Shown here in pieces: positions 34,412 through 45,559 of a DNA stretch of 64,000 nt. Under the pieces are notes generated by a model. That model had not been told where the DNA came from. It saw only the letters and a list, made by a program, of their open reading frames with translations, and ran no database searches. The position numbers and the translations under genes were made by a program. This DNA comes from Amoebophrya sp. A120 (lineage: Eukaryota > Sar > Dinophyceae > Syndiniales > Amoebophryaceae). The first letter of the stretch is position 1; the number at the start of each line of letters is the position of its first letter. The stretch covers positions 352,715 to 416,714 of the forward strand of contig CAJINV010000024.1 in the NCBI GenBank assembly GCA_905178155.1. Reading direction: 5' to 3'.

Positions 34412-37400
34412 ATTTTTCTGCTTTGAGGCAAGCCAAACACAGTGCGAGGGACTGCGCTTTCATTTTGTGGGAAACACGGCCTACACTTGATTTGTCACAA
34501 TTTTGCACGAGGGTATTCTGGACTGGAGACTTTCCTACGGCCTAAACTTGATTTGTCACAATTTCGCGCCAGGGTATTCTGGACTATAGACTTTTCTACG
34601 GCCTAATCTTGATTTGTCACACTTTTGCACGAGGGTATTCTGGACTAGAGACTTTTCTACGGCCTAATCTTGATTTGGCACAATTTTGCGCGAAGGTATT
34701 CTGGACCAGAGACTTTTCGGCCAAACTTGGCCCGTGCCATACTCCTGGGAAGGACCCCTTTTTGGGTCATTTTTTTGCCCAGATTCCGCACTGAATCACG
34801 GGCATTTGCAAGCTTTTCATGGCAAATTGGGTGAAGATGGAAGCTTCTCTAAATGACTTCTGTTTCTCTCTCCGAAAAATATGCATGACAAACTTGATTT
34901 GTGACCAAGTTGCCCAGCGGTATTCTGGGCGATGCCATTTTTGGCTACTGCCTGGCAATGCCAGCTTTGGGCCAGCAGCGCTTTCTGCTTCCAGGCAACA
35001 CAAACTTGATTTGTAACCAAGTTGCCGAATGGTATTCTGGGCGATGCGTTTTTTGGCTATTGCCAGCTTTGGGCCAGCAGCGTTTTCTGCTTCCAGGCAA
35101 CACAAACTTGATTTGTAACCAAGTTGCCCGATGGTATTCTGGGCGAAGCCTTTTTTGGCCTTTGTCAGCTTTTTTCGGGCAGATTTTTCTGCTCTGAGGC
35201 AAGCCAAACACAGTGCGAGGGACTGCGCTTTCATTTTGTGGGAAACACAGCCTACACTTGATTTGTCACAATTTTGCACGAGGGTGTTCTGGACTGGAGA
35301 CTTTCCTACGGCCTAAACTTGATTTGTCACAATTTTGCACGAGGGTATTCTAGAGTAGAGACTTTTCTACGGCCTAATCTTGATTTGTCACAATTTTGCG
35401 CGAGGGTATTCTGGAGTATAGACTTTTCTACGGCCTGATCTTGATTTGTCACAATTTTGCGCGAAGGTATTCTGGACCAGAGACTTTTCTACGGCCTAAT
35501 CTTGATTTGTCACAATTTTGCGCGAGGGTATTCTGGACTAGAGACTTTTCTACGGCCTAATCTTGATTTGTCACAATTTTGCGCGAGGGTATTCTGGACT
35601 AGAGACTTTTCTACGGCCTAATCTTGATTTGTCACAATTTTGCGCGAAGGTATTCTGGACCAGAGACTTTTCGGCCAAACTTGGCCAGTGCCACACTCCT
35701 GGGAAGGACCCCATTTTGGGTCATTTTTTTGCCCAGATTCCGCACTGGATTCCGGGCATTTGCAAGCTTTTCATGGCAAATTAGGCGCTGGAAGCTTTTC
35801 TGAATGATTTCCATCTCCGAAAAATATGCATGACAAACTTGATTTGTAACCAAGTTGCCCGATGGTATTCTGGGCAGCCCCTTTGTTGGCTCTTGCTAGC
35901 GCTGGACAGCATATTCGTCTTCGAGGCAAGGCAAACACAGCGCGCGACCGTGGGGCCTCCTCCCCACATGTAGGTCTGGCGTGAGAATACTCTGGCTTGT
36001 GCATATTGGTTTCCCGAACTCTTGTCAATTCTCAGAAATTTGCATGACAAACTTGATTTGTAACCAAGTTGCCCAACGGTATTCTGGACGATGCCATTTT
36101 TTGGCTATTGCCAGCTTTGGCCCAGCAGCTTTTTTTTCTTCCAGGCAAGACAAACTTGATTTGTCACAAAATTGCCCGACGGTATTCTCGACGCAGCGGA
36201 TTTGGGGCTTTCACAGTTGAGGAAATCAACTCGGAGCACAAAACGCATGACGAACTTGATTTGTCACAAAGTTGCCCGAGGGTATTCTCGACGAAGCGGG
36301 TTGGGGGCTTTCACAGTTGGAGAAATCCACTCGGAGGCCTCTCTTCTTGAGGTGGCCTTCTCTGACTTGCTTTCCAAACTTGATTTGTCACAAAGTTGCC
36401 CGGCGGTATTCTCCACGAAGCGAGTTGAGGGCCTTCGCAGTTGGAGAAATCAACTTGGAGGCCTCTCTTTTTGAGATGGCTTGCTCTGCCTTGCGTTGTC
36501 GCCCCAATTCCGAATGTGAATCTGGCCAGTAGCAAGCTTGTCGCTCTAATTTTAGCTAGAAGACTTCGAGCTACATTTTTGCACGCGGCGCATGACAAAC
36601 TTGATTTGTCACAAAGTTGCCCGGCGGTATTCTCCACGAAGCGAGTTGAGGGCCTTCGCAGTTGGAGAAATCAACGTGGAGGCCTCTCTTTTTGAGATGG
36701 CCTCCTCTGCCTTGCGTTGTCGCCCCAATTCCCAATGGGAATCTGGCCAGTAGCAAGCTTGTCGCTCTAATTTTTGGTAGAAGGCTTTGCGCTACATTTT
36801 TGCACGCGGCGCATGACAAACTTGATTTGTCACAAAGTTGCCCCACGGTATTCTCGAGTTGAGGGCTTTCGCAGTTGGAGAAGTCAGCTTGTAGGCCTCT
36901 CTTTTTGAGATGGCCTCCTCTGCCTTGCGTTGTCGCCCCAATTCCCAATGGGAATCTGGCCAGTAGCAAGCTTGTCGCTCTAATTAATTTTAGGCAGAAG
37001 ACTTTGAGCTACATTTTTGCACGCGCCGCATGACAAACTTGATTTGTCACAAAGTTGCCCGACGGTATTCTCCACGAGGCGGATTTGGGGCTTTCGCAGT
37101 TGGAAGCGTTTTTTCAGCTTTTTCAGGTTTGGGGAACACTTCTCGGGGCAGACATGAAGCCCCTTACGCACATGTTGTTGCTCTAGGCTGGGAGTAGTTT
37201 GCCTTTCAAATTACAGCCTCTCGAATTCGTGTTAATCTTTCCCAAACTTGCATGACAGACTTGATTTGTAACCAAGTTGCCCAACGGTATTCTGGGCGAT
37301 GCCTCTTTTGGCTAACAAACTTGATTTGTAACCAAGTTGCCCGAGGGTATTCTGGGCCACGTCGTTGGACAGCATTTTCTTCTTCGAGGCGAGGCAAACA

Positions 37401-38140
37401 CAGCGCGCCGGGCGCGCACCCACGGGGCCCCCTCCTCCCCGCATGTAGGTCTGGTGTGGGAGTGCTCTGGCTTGCGCATTTGGGTTTCCCGAAGTATTGC
37501 CAATTCTCCGGAATTTCCATGCCAAACTTGATTTGTAACCAAGTTGCCCAACGGTATTCTGGGCGATGCCTTTTTTGGCTATTGCCAGCTTTCGGCCAGC
37601 AGTGTTTTCTGCTTCCAGGCAAGACACACTTGATTTGTAACCAAGTTGCCCAATGGTATTCTGGGCGATGCCTTTTTTGGCTATTGCCTGCTTTGGGCCA
37701 GCAGTGTTTTTTGCTTCCAGGCAAGACAAGCTTGATTTGTAACCAAGTTGCCCAACGGTATTCTGGCCGAAGCGTTTTTTGTACCTTTTGCAACTTTGGG
37801 AAACATTTCCTGTTTTGAGGCAACGCAATAAAGACAGTGCGCTTTGGGGCAACGCTAAGGCAGTCGCCCATTTTTCCCAGATTTGCATGACAAACTTGAT
37901 TTGTAATCAAGTTTCCCAAGGGTATTCTGGATAAAGCCTTTTTTGGCTTTTTTTGGTAGCTTCGGGTAATATTTTCTGCTTCGAGGCATGGAGCCGCTTT
38001 CGCCAACGCTGGTATACGGTGGAAGTAGTTTGTCTTGCACATTTAAGTTCCTCAAAGTCTTCCCCATTTTTTCCAAGTTTTCATGAGAAATTTGCTTTGT
38101 AACCAAGTTGCCTGACGGTATTTCAACCTCAGCGCTGTTT
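34412..38140. repeat. Diverged satellite field with the same core
   Basis: The core CTTGATTTGT(C/A)AC.AA and GGTATTCT(G/C)GA recurs in units of different length. Units of about 67 bases with GACTTTTCTACGGCCTAA lie at 34480-35680. Longer units with CCAGGCAA and GGGCGATGCC lie at 34880-35150 and 37250-37780. Units like the 99-mer lie at 36160-37110. The block 34412-34800 is repeated at 35180-35770. Short open frames throughout are repeat shadows. Confidence 0.9.
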
Positions 38141-39468
38141 TAGCTTTTTCCGGCTTTGAGTACTAATGTTCAATCCAGCAGGAGCTTTCAAGATCTTTCG
38201 CTGTAGTTGATTTTTTTAAGCACGAAAAAACAAATTCGGTCGCAAGAAAAAAATCGCTAGTGTTTCAGACTCAATCACTATGGTATACTTCTCCCAAAAA
38301 ATAAAAGCCCATAGAATTGTCCCAAAATAATCTAAGCTTGTGACGCCTGCACGCATAATCGCCAAATCGCAAAGTCACTTGATCACCCCATAAGGACTGC
38401 AACTTGAGTTTTTTTCTTCAGAAAAAGTTTGCAAAACGAAAAACCATCGGTCGCATCGGCTGTTGTTTCTTTTTTTTTTTGAATGCTTATACAGTATTTG
38501 TTACAGTTCGTCACCCTGGCATCTTCGGTCGTTTCATTAATTGTTTTTCCACCAGCAAACGAGAGGGCGTAGTTGTCGTCGCTCCAAAAATTGTAGCCAC
38601 AATGCAGCCCATAAGTACAAAATAGGAGCAGGGACGATGGAATAGTTCTTTGTTACACGAGTGAATAAAATGAAAACCGCCGAGTGAACAAGGAGATGAA
38701 AGAACTTTTTGCACAAAAAGCGTCCACCTTCCCGTCGTAGGATTCGAATCGAAAGTAGTGGTCTTCGGGATTTTTATTCGGTTTGATTTGTTTTGTTCCG
38801 TAGGGTCGTCCTCGTCGCAAAGTCAACTCAAGAATCACAGCCCCTTTCAACACTTGCGAGAGGAACAGAGAGAAACGACAACAAAACTACGAAACGATAA
38901 TTTCTTGTCCCCACGAAATCGAATTCGACGTATTGCCCCACGGCAGGTCTTCACAGTCGCCACGAAGCATCATTTCAAGGCATCAGTTTATCTATCGCAA
39001 TAGTTTACTTTACACTAGTTACCGTTTCGTCGTATTGGTTTCCGCATGGTGGTACGAAGATCTTCGAGACGACATCGATATAAATTATTCTGGCAACACA
39101 GTCCGGAAAGAAATCCAAATCAATCATCCGAAGTAGAAGAAGTGGTGCCTAAACGTTTTGTTCGTGACTTGATCTTCACCACTTCCCCAACAGTTCGTTG
39201 CAACAGTACAAGAAGAACATTTATTCGTCGTTGATTATTCTTTACCCACAGAGGACAATACAAATGGAGACCGGCGTGGGCCATCAACATCGATCACTTC
39301 GGCTATTGTTACAGCTGGTGACGCGCTGCTAGTCCTAGTACACTGACACGACCCATTAATTTCCTGCTCTTCATCAGCGACCGCCAGTACACGACCACTT
39401 GAACAATTGAAGAGATACACGACCCCGTCGAACACCCGTGTCCCGAGCTATATCAGCCCCGTTGCGTC
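38141..39468. other. AT-rich intergenic DNA before the first large gene
   Basis: No gene is recognised. It probably contains the promoter and leader of the gene starting at 39469, but no motif can be named. A T-run lies at 38470-38480. Confidence 0.5.
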
Positions 39469-42400
39469 ATGGTGCTCGACAACAGTCTATCCTGAGTAAA
39501 AACGTGTCTACCCAGTGGTCAAGTTGGTAATTCTGCAACACAAATCTCCAACTTTGGGGAGGTGTGCATGACAAAGACAAGGAGAGGCGCATTGTAAAGA
39601 CGCCTTTTTGTGCTTTGTACAGCATTACGAATCTTCCCAGAACACGACTACAAGCACAAATTCCTCTCATGCGGATGCGCATGACAAATGTTGTTCTGTT
39701 CGTGTTGATGCAAAATTTTGCATGACAACTCCGGGGTGGAGACCACGTTTTTGCGCGGCATACATTCCTTCAGATTGTTCGCGGCTCTTCAGGCTGGACC
39801 AAAAAGCCGTGCTCGTCCGGGAAGACGACTTCGAAGCGTATTTTGGGCCACTCCTGCGATGGGCGGCGCAACAAGCAGAACGGATGAAAAACTTGGATGC
39901 CAACAATGGAGCAGAAGCGGTTTATTGTGCTGCCACCTCAGGAGGTAGTAGTAGCTCAGCAGCAGGAGCATCGTCTACTTCATCTTCTTCCACCCCCGCC
40001 GTACAAGTAGCATCAGCTTCCGCAGAACCGGTAACAGTACCTTTGCTATGAACTACAAAAGTATCGTACTCATGTAAATGCATTACAAATTTTCTCAGCA
40101 TGAGAAATAGAATCTGTAATGCTGATTTGCCTTGACAAGGAAATTTGCAATCCAAGACCTGCATTAATACGATTACGATACTTGTTTTGCACAGCATACT
40201 TGCCACCCTTCCGGGATTTCAACGAGTTTTTCCTACTGAACACCGAACGTGAGGTATCAAAATGAAAAATCCCCCCTCCCCATACTAAAAAGGGATACTC
40301 CTGAAAATTTGTGATGCTGATTTGTGGCCACAAATCGTCTCTGTATTGCATGAAGGCAAGAACTCCAGAGACTCCGCTGCGTTGTGCAGGCAATTTGTAA
40401 TGCTGTAGCGCCTACAGAGGACGTGCCTGCCTTGCTAGGTGCCTACAGCAAAACGCCCCTCCTCAGGCTGCGCGCCTGGCTGCAGTCCTCTACTGCAACA
40501 CAAAGCCGATTTGTGTAGACAAATCCCGCATCACAGATTTCCATTTTGATATGGGGCGGGGGGATTTTTCATTTTGATATGAGAAGGAACGGCGCGCGCT
40601 GGCGCAGCAGCGACGGGAAGCGGCGGAGCAGGAGAAAAAGCGGCTGCTGGGATCCGAGGACGAGAGCGAGGGCGACGAGCCCTTCTTTCCCGTAGTACGA
40701 CGACCGCCGACGAGGAAGATTGAAACAAAACGTCGACCTCGACCGTTGTTGCACCCCGGCGGAGGTGAGGAGAATCATGAGGACAAGGTCGAACGTCTGC
40801 GGAGGGAGCAGGAGGAGAGAGCGGCTCGAGATAAGGCAATGTGGGATCCTGACAACCCGCTGAATGAGATGGCTTATCTGCAGTCGCACCAAGCGCTCGT
40901 TTTCCACAAGAGCGCCGTTGTGACGATCGGGCCAGACGAGGAGGCCCAGGACTTGGCCGTTGCCGCCATGGATGCGCAGAAGGGCCTGGTGGTGAAAAAT
41001 CTGGCTTCGGGTTTGGGTCTGTCCGTTCTGATGTCGCAGACGGAAACGCAGGCGAAGAAAGAACAGCAGACCGAAGAGGACGAGGACCTACACCCGGTCG
41101 TGAAGACCTTGATACAAGAAGCGATAAGGAGCAACCCGCGCGTCATCGTTGACGAATTTGCAGCTTGGCACGCATCAATGCGGAGGGAATCTGGGGAGTC
41201 GGAGCTGTGTGCGGTGAATGATTTCTTTTCTCCTGGGGATTTTGCAAAAATGTCGGACCGTGAGTACGCTGCAGTGGCGCTGCAGCGGGCTCAGGACGTG
41301 AAAACGTTCTGTGACCAGGTGGAAGCGTATACCACACTATACGAGCGGACGCGGACCGAAGCGGACGACAGGCGCAGGGAGGAAAAAGATCAGTTGAATG
41401 ACCACTATCTTAATCAACATCAGTTGGGGCTAGGCCGCGATCCTTTTCACAAAACGAAAAGTGGTCCTTCGCCGCTGACGAAGCTCGCGGCACAAACTGT
41501 GGAGCAGCTCCCGCCGGGATTCATACCCTTTGTCGAGTTCGAGCTGATGCGGCTGGACCAGGGCCCGGTCGTGCCCGGCGTCGACAAGCAATCCGCCGAG
41601 TGCTTGGTGGAGACCTTGCTCCTGTCACCCGACGAGGAGCACTTCGAGACGGGCCGTCACCGGGCCCAGGTCCGCGCGACGTTTGAAGGCGTCTTGAGCC
41701 GACGCGCGATGACCCAGCTCGGGAAGTTTAAAATCAGTGCCGGAGAGCAATTTTTGCAGCACCTCGGCCTTCCACACAATCTCCTAGAACACCGCCTGTC
41801 GCCCTTTGTCGAGTCGGAGCGGAACGATTACGGAGTACCACGGAAAGACAAGCAGGCGCAAATGTGGGTACGTCCGTCTAGGGTGATCGCAGAAAGCGGA
41901 CTATCCTACGAAGACGATCAACTGTCGATCACATCAACGCCTTTCCCATCCGTCTGGACGGCCGAGCGGACGGCGCACGAGCAGTGGTGGCTTTCCAACT
42001 TTTCACCGGCAACCGAGGACGAGCATTTCTACGGCTTTCGAAAGCAGCACAAACTCTACAAGGATTGGAAAATCGCAAATTCACCAGACCCAGAGGAAGG
42101 AAAAGTATCAAACGACCGAGCCAGCTGTCTGCCTTCCGTCGAAGGGTCGGCGCACGATACGCTCTCGTTCGCCTTTTCAACGAGCATTTCCGGCGGAGAA
42201 GAGGGCATCCTGAACATCGGCATGTTCAAGCGGGAGCGGGAACCACCAGGCACGGCAAAATCTTCGCGTGCGACCAGTTACAGGGATTTTTCATGCTCCA
42301 CCAAGCGGGGGCGGGACACTAAGCGGTATGAGCGACTTTGGCACGACCCGCTTGATTTTTTCTTCCTGCCGAACGCCATCGACACGCGTATTGACCGAGA

Positions 42401-44257
42401 GAAGATATGTCCCGAGGATCCGTCGCGACAACGCTGGGGGGTATGGGTCAGGGCTCGACACTACACCGAGGAATCCGAATCACCATCGCCAGTATTTGGA
42501 ATGTCATGGAGAAGACGTGGCCCAAGCGAGCACGTGAAGGATGATCCCACACGGACACGGACCGAAGAGTTCTACTTCGCGACGGAGGAAGAAGCAGATG
42601 CGTTCGTGGCCGAGTTCGAGATCTGCTGCAGAATCGCACGCGAGTGCCGATTATCAAATGCAAAAATGTCTGGGTCTGGATCTGGAAGGTTGGAACTTGT
42701 CATGCTAAATCTGAATCAGGCAAAAAACTGTGTTGCGTGATTGCCAAAAGTTGTGCACTTTTGACCTGATCGAGAGGCAGTCTCTCATGCAGGATAGCCA
42801 TTGGAAAGGTTTCGCAGAATCTGTCTTGCTATGTCCTGCATACCAGACCTCATGGGTTATGGAAAACCTGCATGACAAGTCTGGTAATCTTCCAGACCCA
42901 GACACTTTTGCAATCCATACCGATACGCGAAGCCGGTGGTAGAGATGATGAGCATGTACGAGCACGTCAAGAACAAAACCGTATCGTACGAAAAAAGTGT
43001 TTCACTGTAAGGGAAAACAAAGCTAAAAATCCATTATTTTGTTGCATGTGTAGCATGACAAACACTTCTTCGCAGATGCATTTTCTGCATTACAAGTTTA
43101 CAGTGAAGCAATTTTTTCTTGCGATGAACCGGAGAGGACAACTACTGTTCCTGGTTTACCCACGTCTACCCCGACAAAGCTGGTGAGAAAAAGTGCAGCC
43201 GCATCTCCTTCATTCTCAACGAAGAAGGATTACCACTGCTCCTATCCACTGCGAATATCATTTCCGGGTCTGGAAACCTGTGATGCTGATGCATCGGGGG
43301 ATGGGGATAATTGCAACACTTATATTTGGAGCCACGAAGCATGACAACTTTATTATTTTCATATAACGCTCTCTGAACCTGAAGCGACGTAGCACGCATG
43401 ACAAGTATGTGTTTTTGTATCACAGATGAAAGTTTGCTTTTGCCTGTCACGGAGAAGAACAGAGATTCTGCTGGCCGCATGCCCGACACGCAATACAAAC
43501 TGAGCTTTAATATTCTTTCCAGACCCAGACATATTTGCAATGCATAGTGCCCCACCGAGACCGAGGAGCTCGACCAAGACCAGGAAGCCGCAGAGGAGGA
43601 GCCCAGCAGCGAAAAGCCGCTCGCTACTCCCGACCTCAACACTGCTACGTGGGCCGAGGTCGCACGCGTCGTCTTTGCGCACCGCCTGAAGCAGCAGGGG
43701 CGATTATCAAGAAGAAAAGTCCCCCCTCCCCATACCAAAACGGAGATCTGTGATGCAGATTTGTGGTCACAAGTCAGCTTTGTCATGCTAGGAGGAAAGA
43801 CGTGCGGAGTGTAGTGCTGGCTGGCGTGGGAAAGCCTCGCGCCTTCAGCATGACAGAGAGCAACTGGAAGTGGGAAACAGCATGACAGATTGCCTGCAAA
43901 CGAGGCCACAAATGCGGCTCTTGGCCTTCTGGCATTACAAGTCGATTTGTGTACTCAAATACAGCATCACAAATTTCGTTTTCGATATGGTGGGGGGGCT
44001 TTTCCCTTTTGATAGCGATCGGAATCCTGGTGTCCTTCCGTGCGAGACCCGATCCGGTTTTATTGCGTGTTTGCCGAGGATATGCATTGCAAATATGTCT
44101 GGGTCTGGTAGTAGGGTGTAACTTGTCATGCTACATCTGGATCGTGGCAAAATTTGTGTTGCAAATGACAAACCTAGCACTCTTCCAGACCGAGACATTT
44201 TTGCATTTGATAAAGTATGAGAAGGAAGAAGGTGATGGTGAGGAAGTGCAACAATGA
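39469..44257 (+). CDS. Large hypothetical protein, paralogue of the 58908-63242 gene; eight introners
   Basis: The exons are 39469-39487, 39768-40046, 40204-40254, 40585-42651, 42925-42981, 43132-43255, about 43550-43704, 44020-44080 and 44218-44257. They total 2,853 nt, 950 residues, ending in TGA. The protein is acidic and charged. A Ser-rich stretch at about residues 65-95 is followed by a basic, Glu-rich probable coiled coil (EERRALAQQRREAAEQEKKR). Blocks shared with the paralogue, in order, are VREDDFEAYFGPLLRWAA, FRDFNEFFLLNTE, IRSNPRVI...REYAAVALQRAQDVKTF, SAGEQFLQHLGLPHNLLEH, PSRQRWGV, and TWAEVARVVFAHRL near the end. No known domain is recognised. ATG 39469 is the first in frame after a stop near 39400. 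The seventh exon start is the only junction that does not follow the 5-base rule. All eight introns look like introners, and none shares a position with the paralogue. Confidence 0.8.
39488..39762. mobile_element. Introner, TATCCTGAGTAAAAACG group
   Basis: The left end is TATCCTGAGTAAAAACG and the right end ACGTTTTTGCGCGGCATA. The flanks CAGTC and CATTC match at four of five. Removal joins a 19-nt first exon (MVLDNS) to PSDCSRLFRLDQK in frame. Confidence 0.88.
40047..40198. mobile_element. Short introner, 152 bp
   Basis: The left end, TATGAACTACAAAAGTATCG, pairs with a right end whose complement reads TATGCTGTGCAAAACAAG. The flanks TTTGC and CTTGC match at four of five. Removal joins AEPVTVPL to PPFRDFNEFF, which aligns with uninterrupted TPLFSNWTEFL in the paralogue. 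Confidence 0.88.
40255..40579. mobile_element. Introner, TATCAAAATGAAAAATCCCC group
   Basis: The ends are TATCAAAATGAAAAATCCCC and, inverted, GGGGATTTTTCATTTTGATA. The flanks TGAGG and TGAGA match at four of five. Removal joins LLNTERE to EERRALAQQ in frame. The only close relative in the window is 43705-44014. Confidence 0.92.
42652..42919. mobile_element. Introner, TGTCTGGGTCTGG group, perfect TSD
   Basis: The ends are TATCAAATGCAAAAATGTC and, inverted, GACACTTTTGCAATCCATA. CCGAT is duplicated exactly at 42647-42651 and 42920-42924. Removal joins RIAREC and R to YAKPVVEMM in frame. Confidence 0.96.
42982..43126. mobile_element. Short introner, AAAAAAGTGTT-end group, perfect TSD
   Basis: The left end is TATCGTACGAAAAAAGTG. 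The right end is AATTTTTTCTTGCGATG, the complement of a diverged copy. AACCG is duplicated exactly (42977-42981, 43127-43131). Removal joins YEHVKNKT to GEDNYCSWF in frame. Confidence 0.92.
43256..43546. mobile_element. Introner, TGTCTGGGTCTGG group, decayed left end
   Basis: The right end is intact (GACATATTTGCAATGCATA). The left end, TATCATTTCCGGGTCTGG, has lost several bases. The flanks GCGAA and GTGCC do not match. The host frame is kept only if three, or no, extra bases are removed, unlike the other copies. Confidence 0.8.
43705..44014. mobile_element. Introner, TATCAAAATGAAAAATCCCC group, perfect TSD
   Basis: The left end is TATCAAGAAGAAAAGTCCCC and the right end GGGGCTTTTCCCTTTTGATA. 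GCGAT is duplicated exactly (43700-43704, 44015-44019). Removal joins HRLKQQGR to SESWCPSVRD in frame. Confidence 0.95.
44081..44212. mobile_element. Introner, TGTCTGGGTCTGG group, 132 bp
   Basis: The ends are TATGCATTGCAAATATGTC and, inverted, GACATTTTTGCATTTGATA. The flanks GAGGA and AAGTA match at three of five. Removal joins FYCVFAED to EKEEGDGEEVQQ and the stop. Confidence 0.9.
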
Positions 44258-45559
44258 ACCAGTTGGAAGATGAACTCAACTTGACGTGGCGAGGAAAAAG
44301 TAACAAAATATAAATGTGCAAACCCAAATCTTTTCTATTCAAAGAAGAAAACAGCAAAAGTTATGTCGAAGACTATGATTATGAGTCTATATGTCGTGTA
44401 ATAAAATTTCGTCGGAAGCTAGTTGAATACGAATACAATTTCGACGAGAGCCAAAAACTTATATACTGTATGAAATTTGTGTTTGATGGTGACAGGAAGT
44501 AGAGCGCTGTACCAAGATACGATAAATCGGCTCATAAGTATTCCTTCGAGTGATCTTGACCGGCCTTCGTCGACCCTCGAACACACGCACCTCAATCAAA
44601 GAGCAAGGATTTAAGCTTTTTGATACAGCGCTATGCTTGATGGAAGCGGCATGTGTTTCTGGGGAGTGGAGGAATGGGCCAGCCACAGTTCTTTCACTAG
44701 CTTTGTGTTCGTGAAAAGAAGTCTATGTTTCGCTTTTTTCTTCGATCGATTGAAGACGAGTGCAAGCACTTCCCAAGGAAGTACTCAAGTAACCAGATCC
44801 ACTTTTTCGACAGAGATGTTCGCTCGGATCGATTTTTTGTTGTTGTTTTTTCCTGTTTCGTCTTTTTCTCGATGTTAGATAGCAAGGAGCTGTAAGTGAG
44901 CATTCTTCTCGACCTTGAATCTTCATCAATATGAAAATGACAACTCTCCAACCCAAATGACAGTGATAGCGAGTTTTTTTTTTGTGTCCCTTTAGGGGGT
45001 AAAGAAAGCAAGCTATTATCGTAATACGTACCACTCCTGTGCCTTCATTTTCCTCTTGTGTCCAAAAATAATTTGTCCACCTTTGTACTCATAAACCACC
45101 ACGAAACTTTTATTCCTCAAGCTCAAGCACCAACTTCGTGAAGAATTTGCGATACACTGTACTGCAGAAACGCATCCACTCCTCAAGCTTTCCTTTACTG
45201 CTGTGTACCAAACTATGTTTCTCACGTTATCTAGTCTGCAAAACAAACCCTGAACAAATAATAGCCTTGCATCACTATCTACGTCATTCAAATACACTTC
45301 TATTGATACAAGGAGGTTGAGTTTGAGAAGGAGGACTCGATTACTTGTCTTTTCTTGAAGAAGTTTCGTCACTACATTACGTACGATTTTAGTTTTACAT
45401 TGATAAATATCTCTAAATTCATCAATACGGCGTTGCTCATCTGTGATATCTACCAATTTGGTGTTTATATGGTGCTATTATTATTTCAATTCTACTTCTG
45501 GTAGTCGTAGTCCACAAATAACCGCTATTTCCTCATCAAATCCACGTTCCTCATCGGCA
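44258..45559. other. Intergenic between the first large gene and the kinase gene
   Basis: AT-rich. It contains a possible minus-strand frame (separate entry) and presumably the kinase promoter. No promoter word is claimed. Confidence 0.5.
45016..45456 (-). CDS. Uncertain 146-codon minus-strand frame
   Basis: A frame of 146 codons from ATG in AT-rich DNA is longer than expected by chance there. Its composition is protein-like (RRIDEFRDIYQCKTKIVRNV and several Leu/Val-rich stretches). No family is recognised and there are no splice or promoter signals. It could be an intronless gene divergent from the kinase gene, or a chance frame. Confidence 0.3.
   Translation of the reverse strand: MVDITDEQRRIDEFRDIYQCKTKIVRNVVTKLLQEKTSNRVLLLKLNLLVSIEVYLNDVDSDARLLFVQGLFCRLDNVRNIVWYTAVKESLRSGCVSAVQCIANSSRSWCLSLRNKSFVVVYEYKGGQIIFGHKRKMKAQEWYVLR

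Noticed and set aside
29104..34545. Frames of about 1,780-1,800 codons on both strands
   Set aside because: They exist because the 99-bp unit is a multiple of three with no stop in those frames. Identical repeats on both strands and an N inside show this is satellite DNA.
38726..38760. tRNA-like T-arm (GGATTCGAATC)
   Set aside because: The word is a palindrome, and no A-box, anticodon arm or acceptor pairing was found around it. A similar palindrome occurs near 16889.
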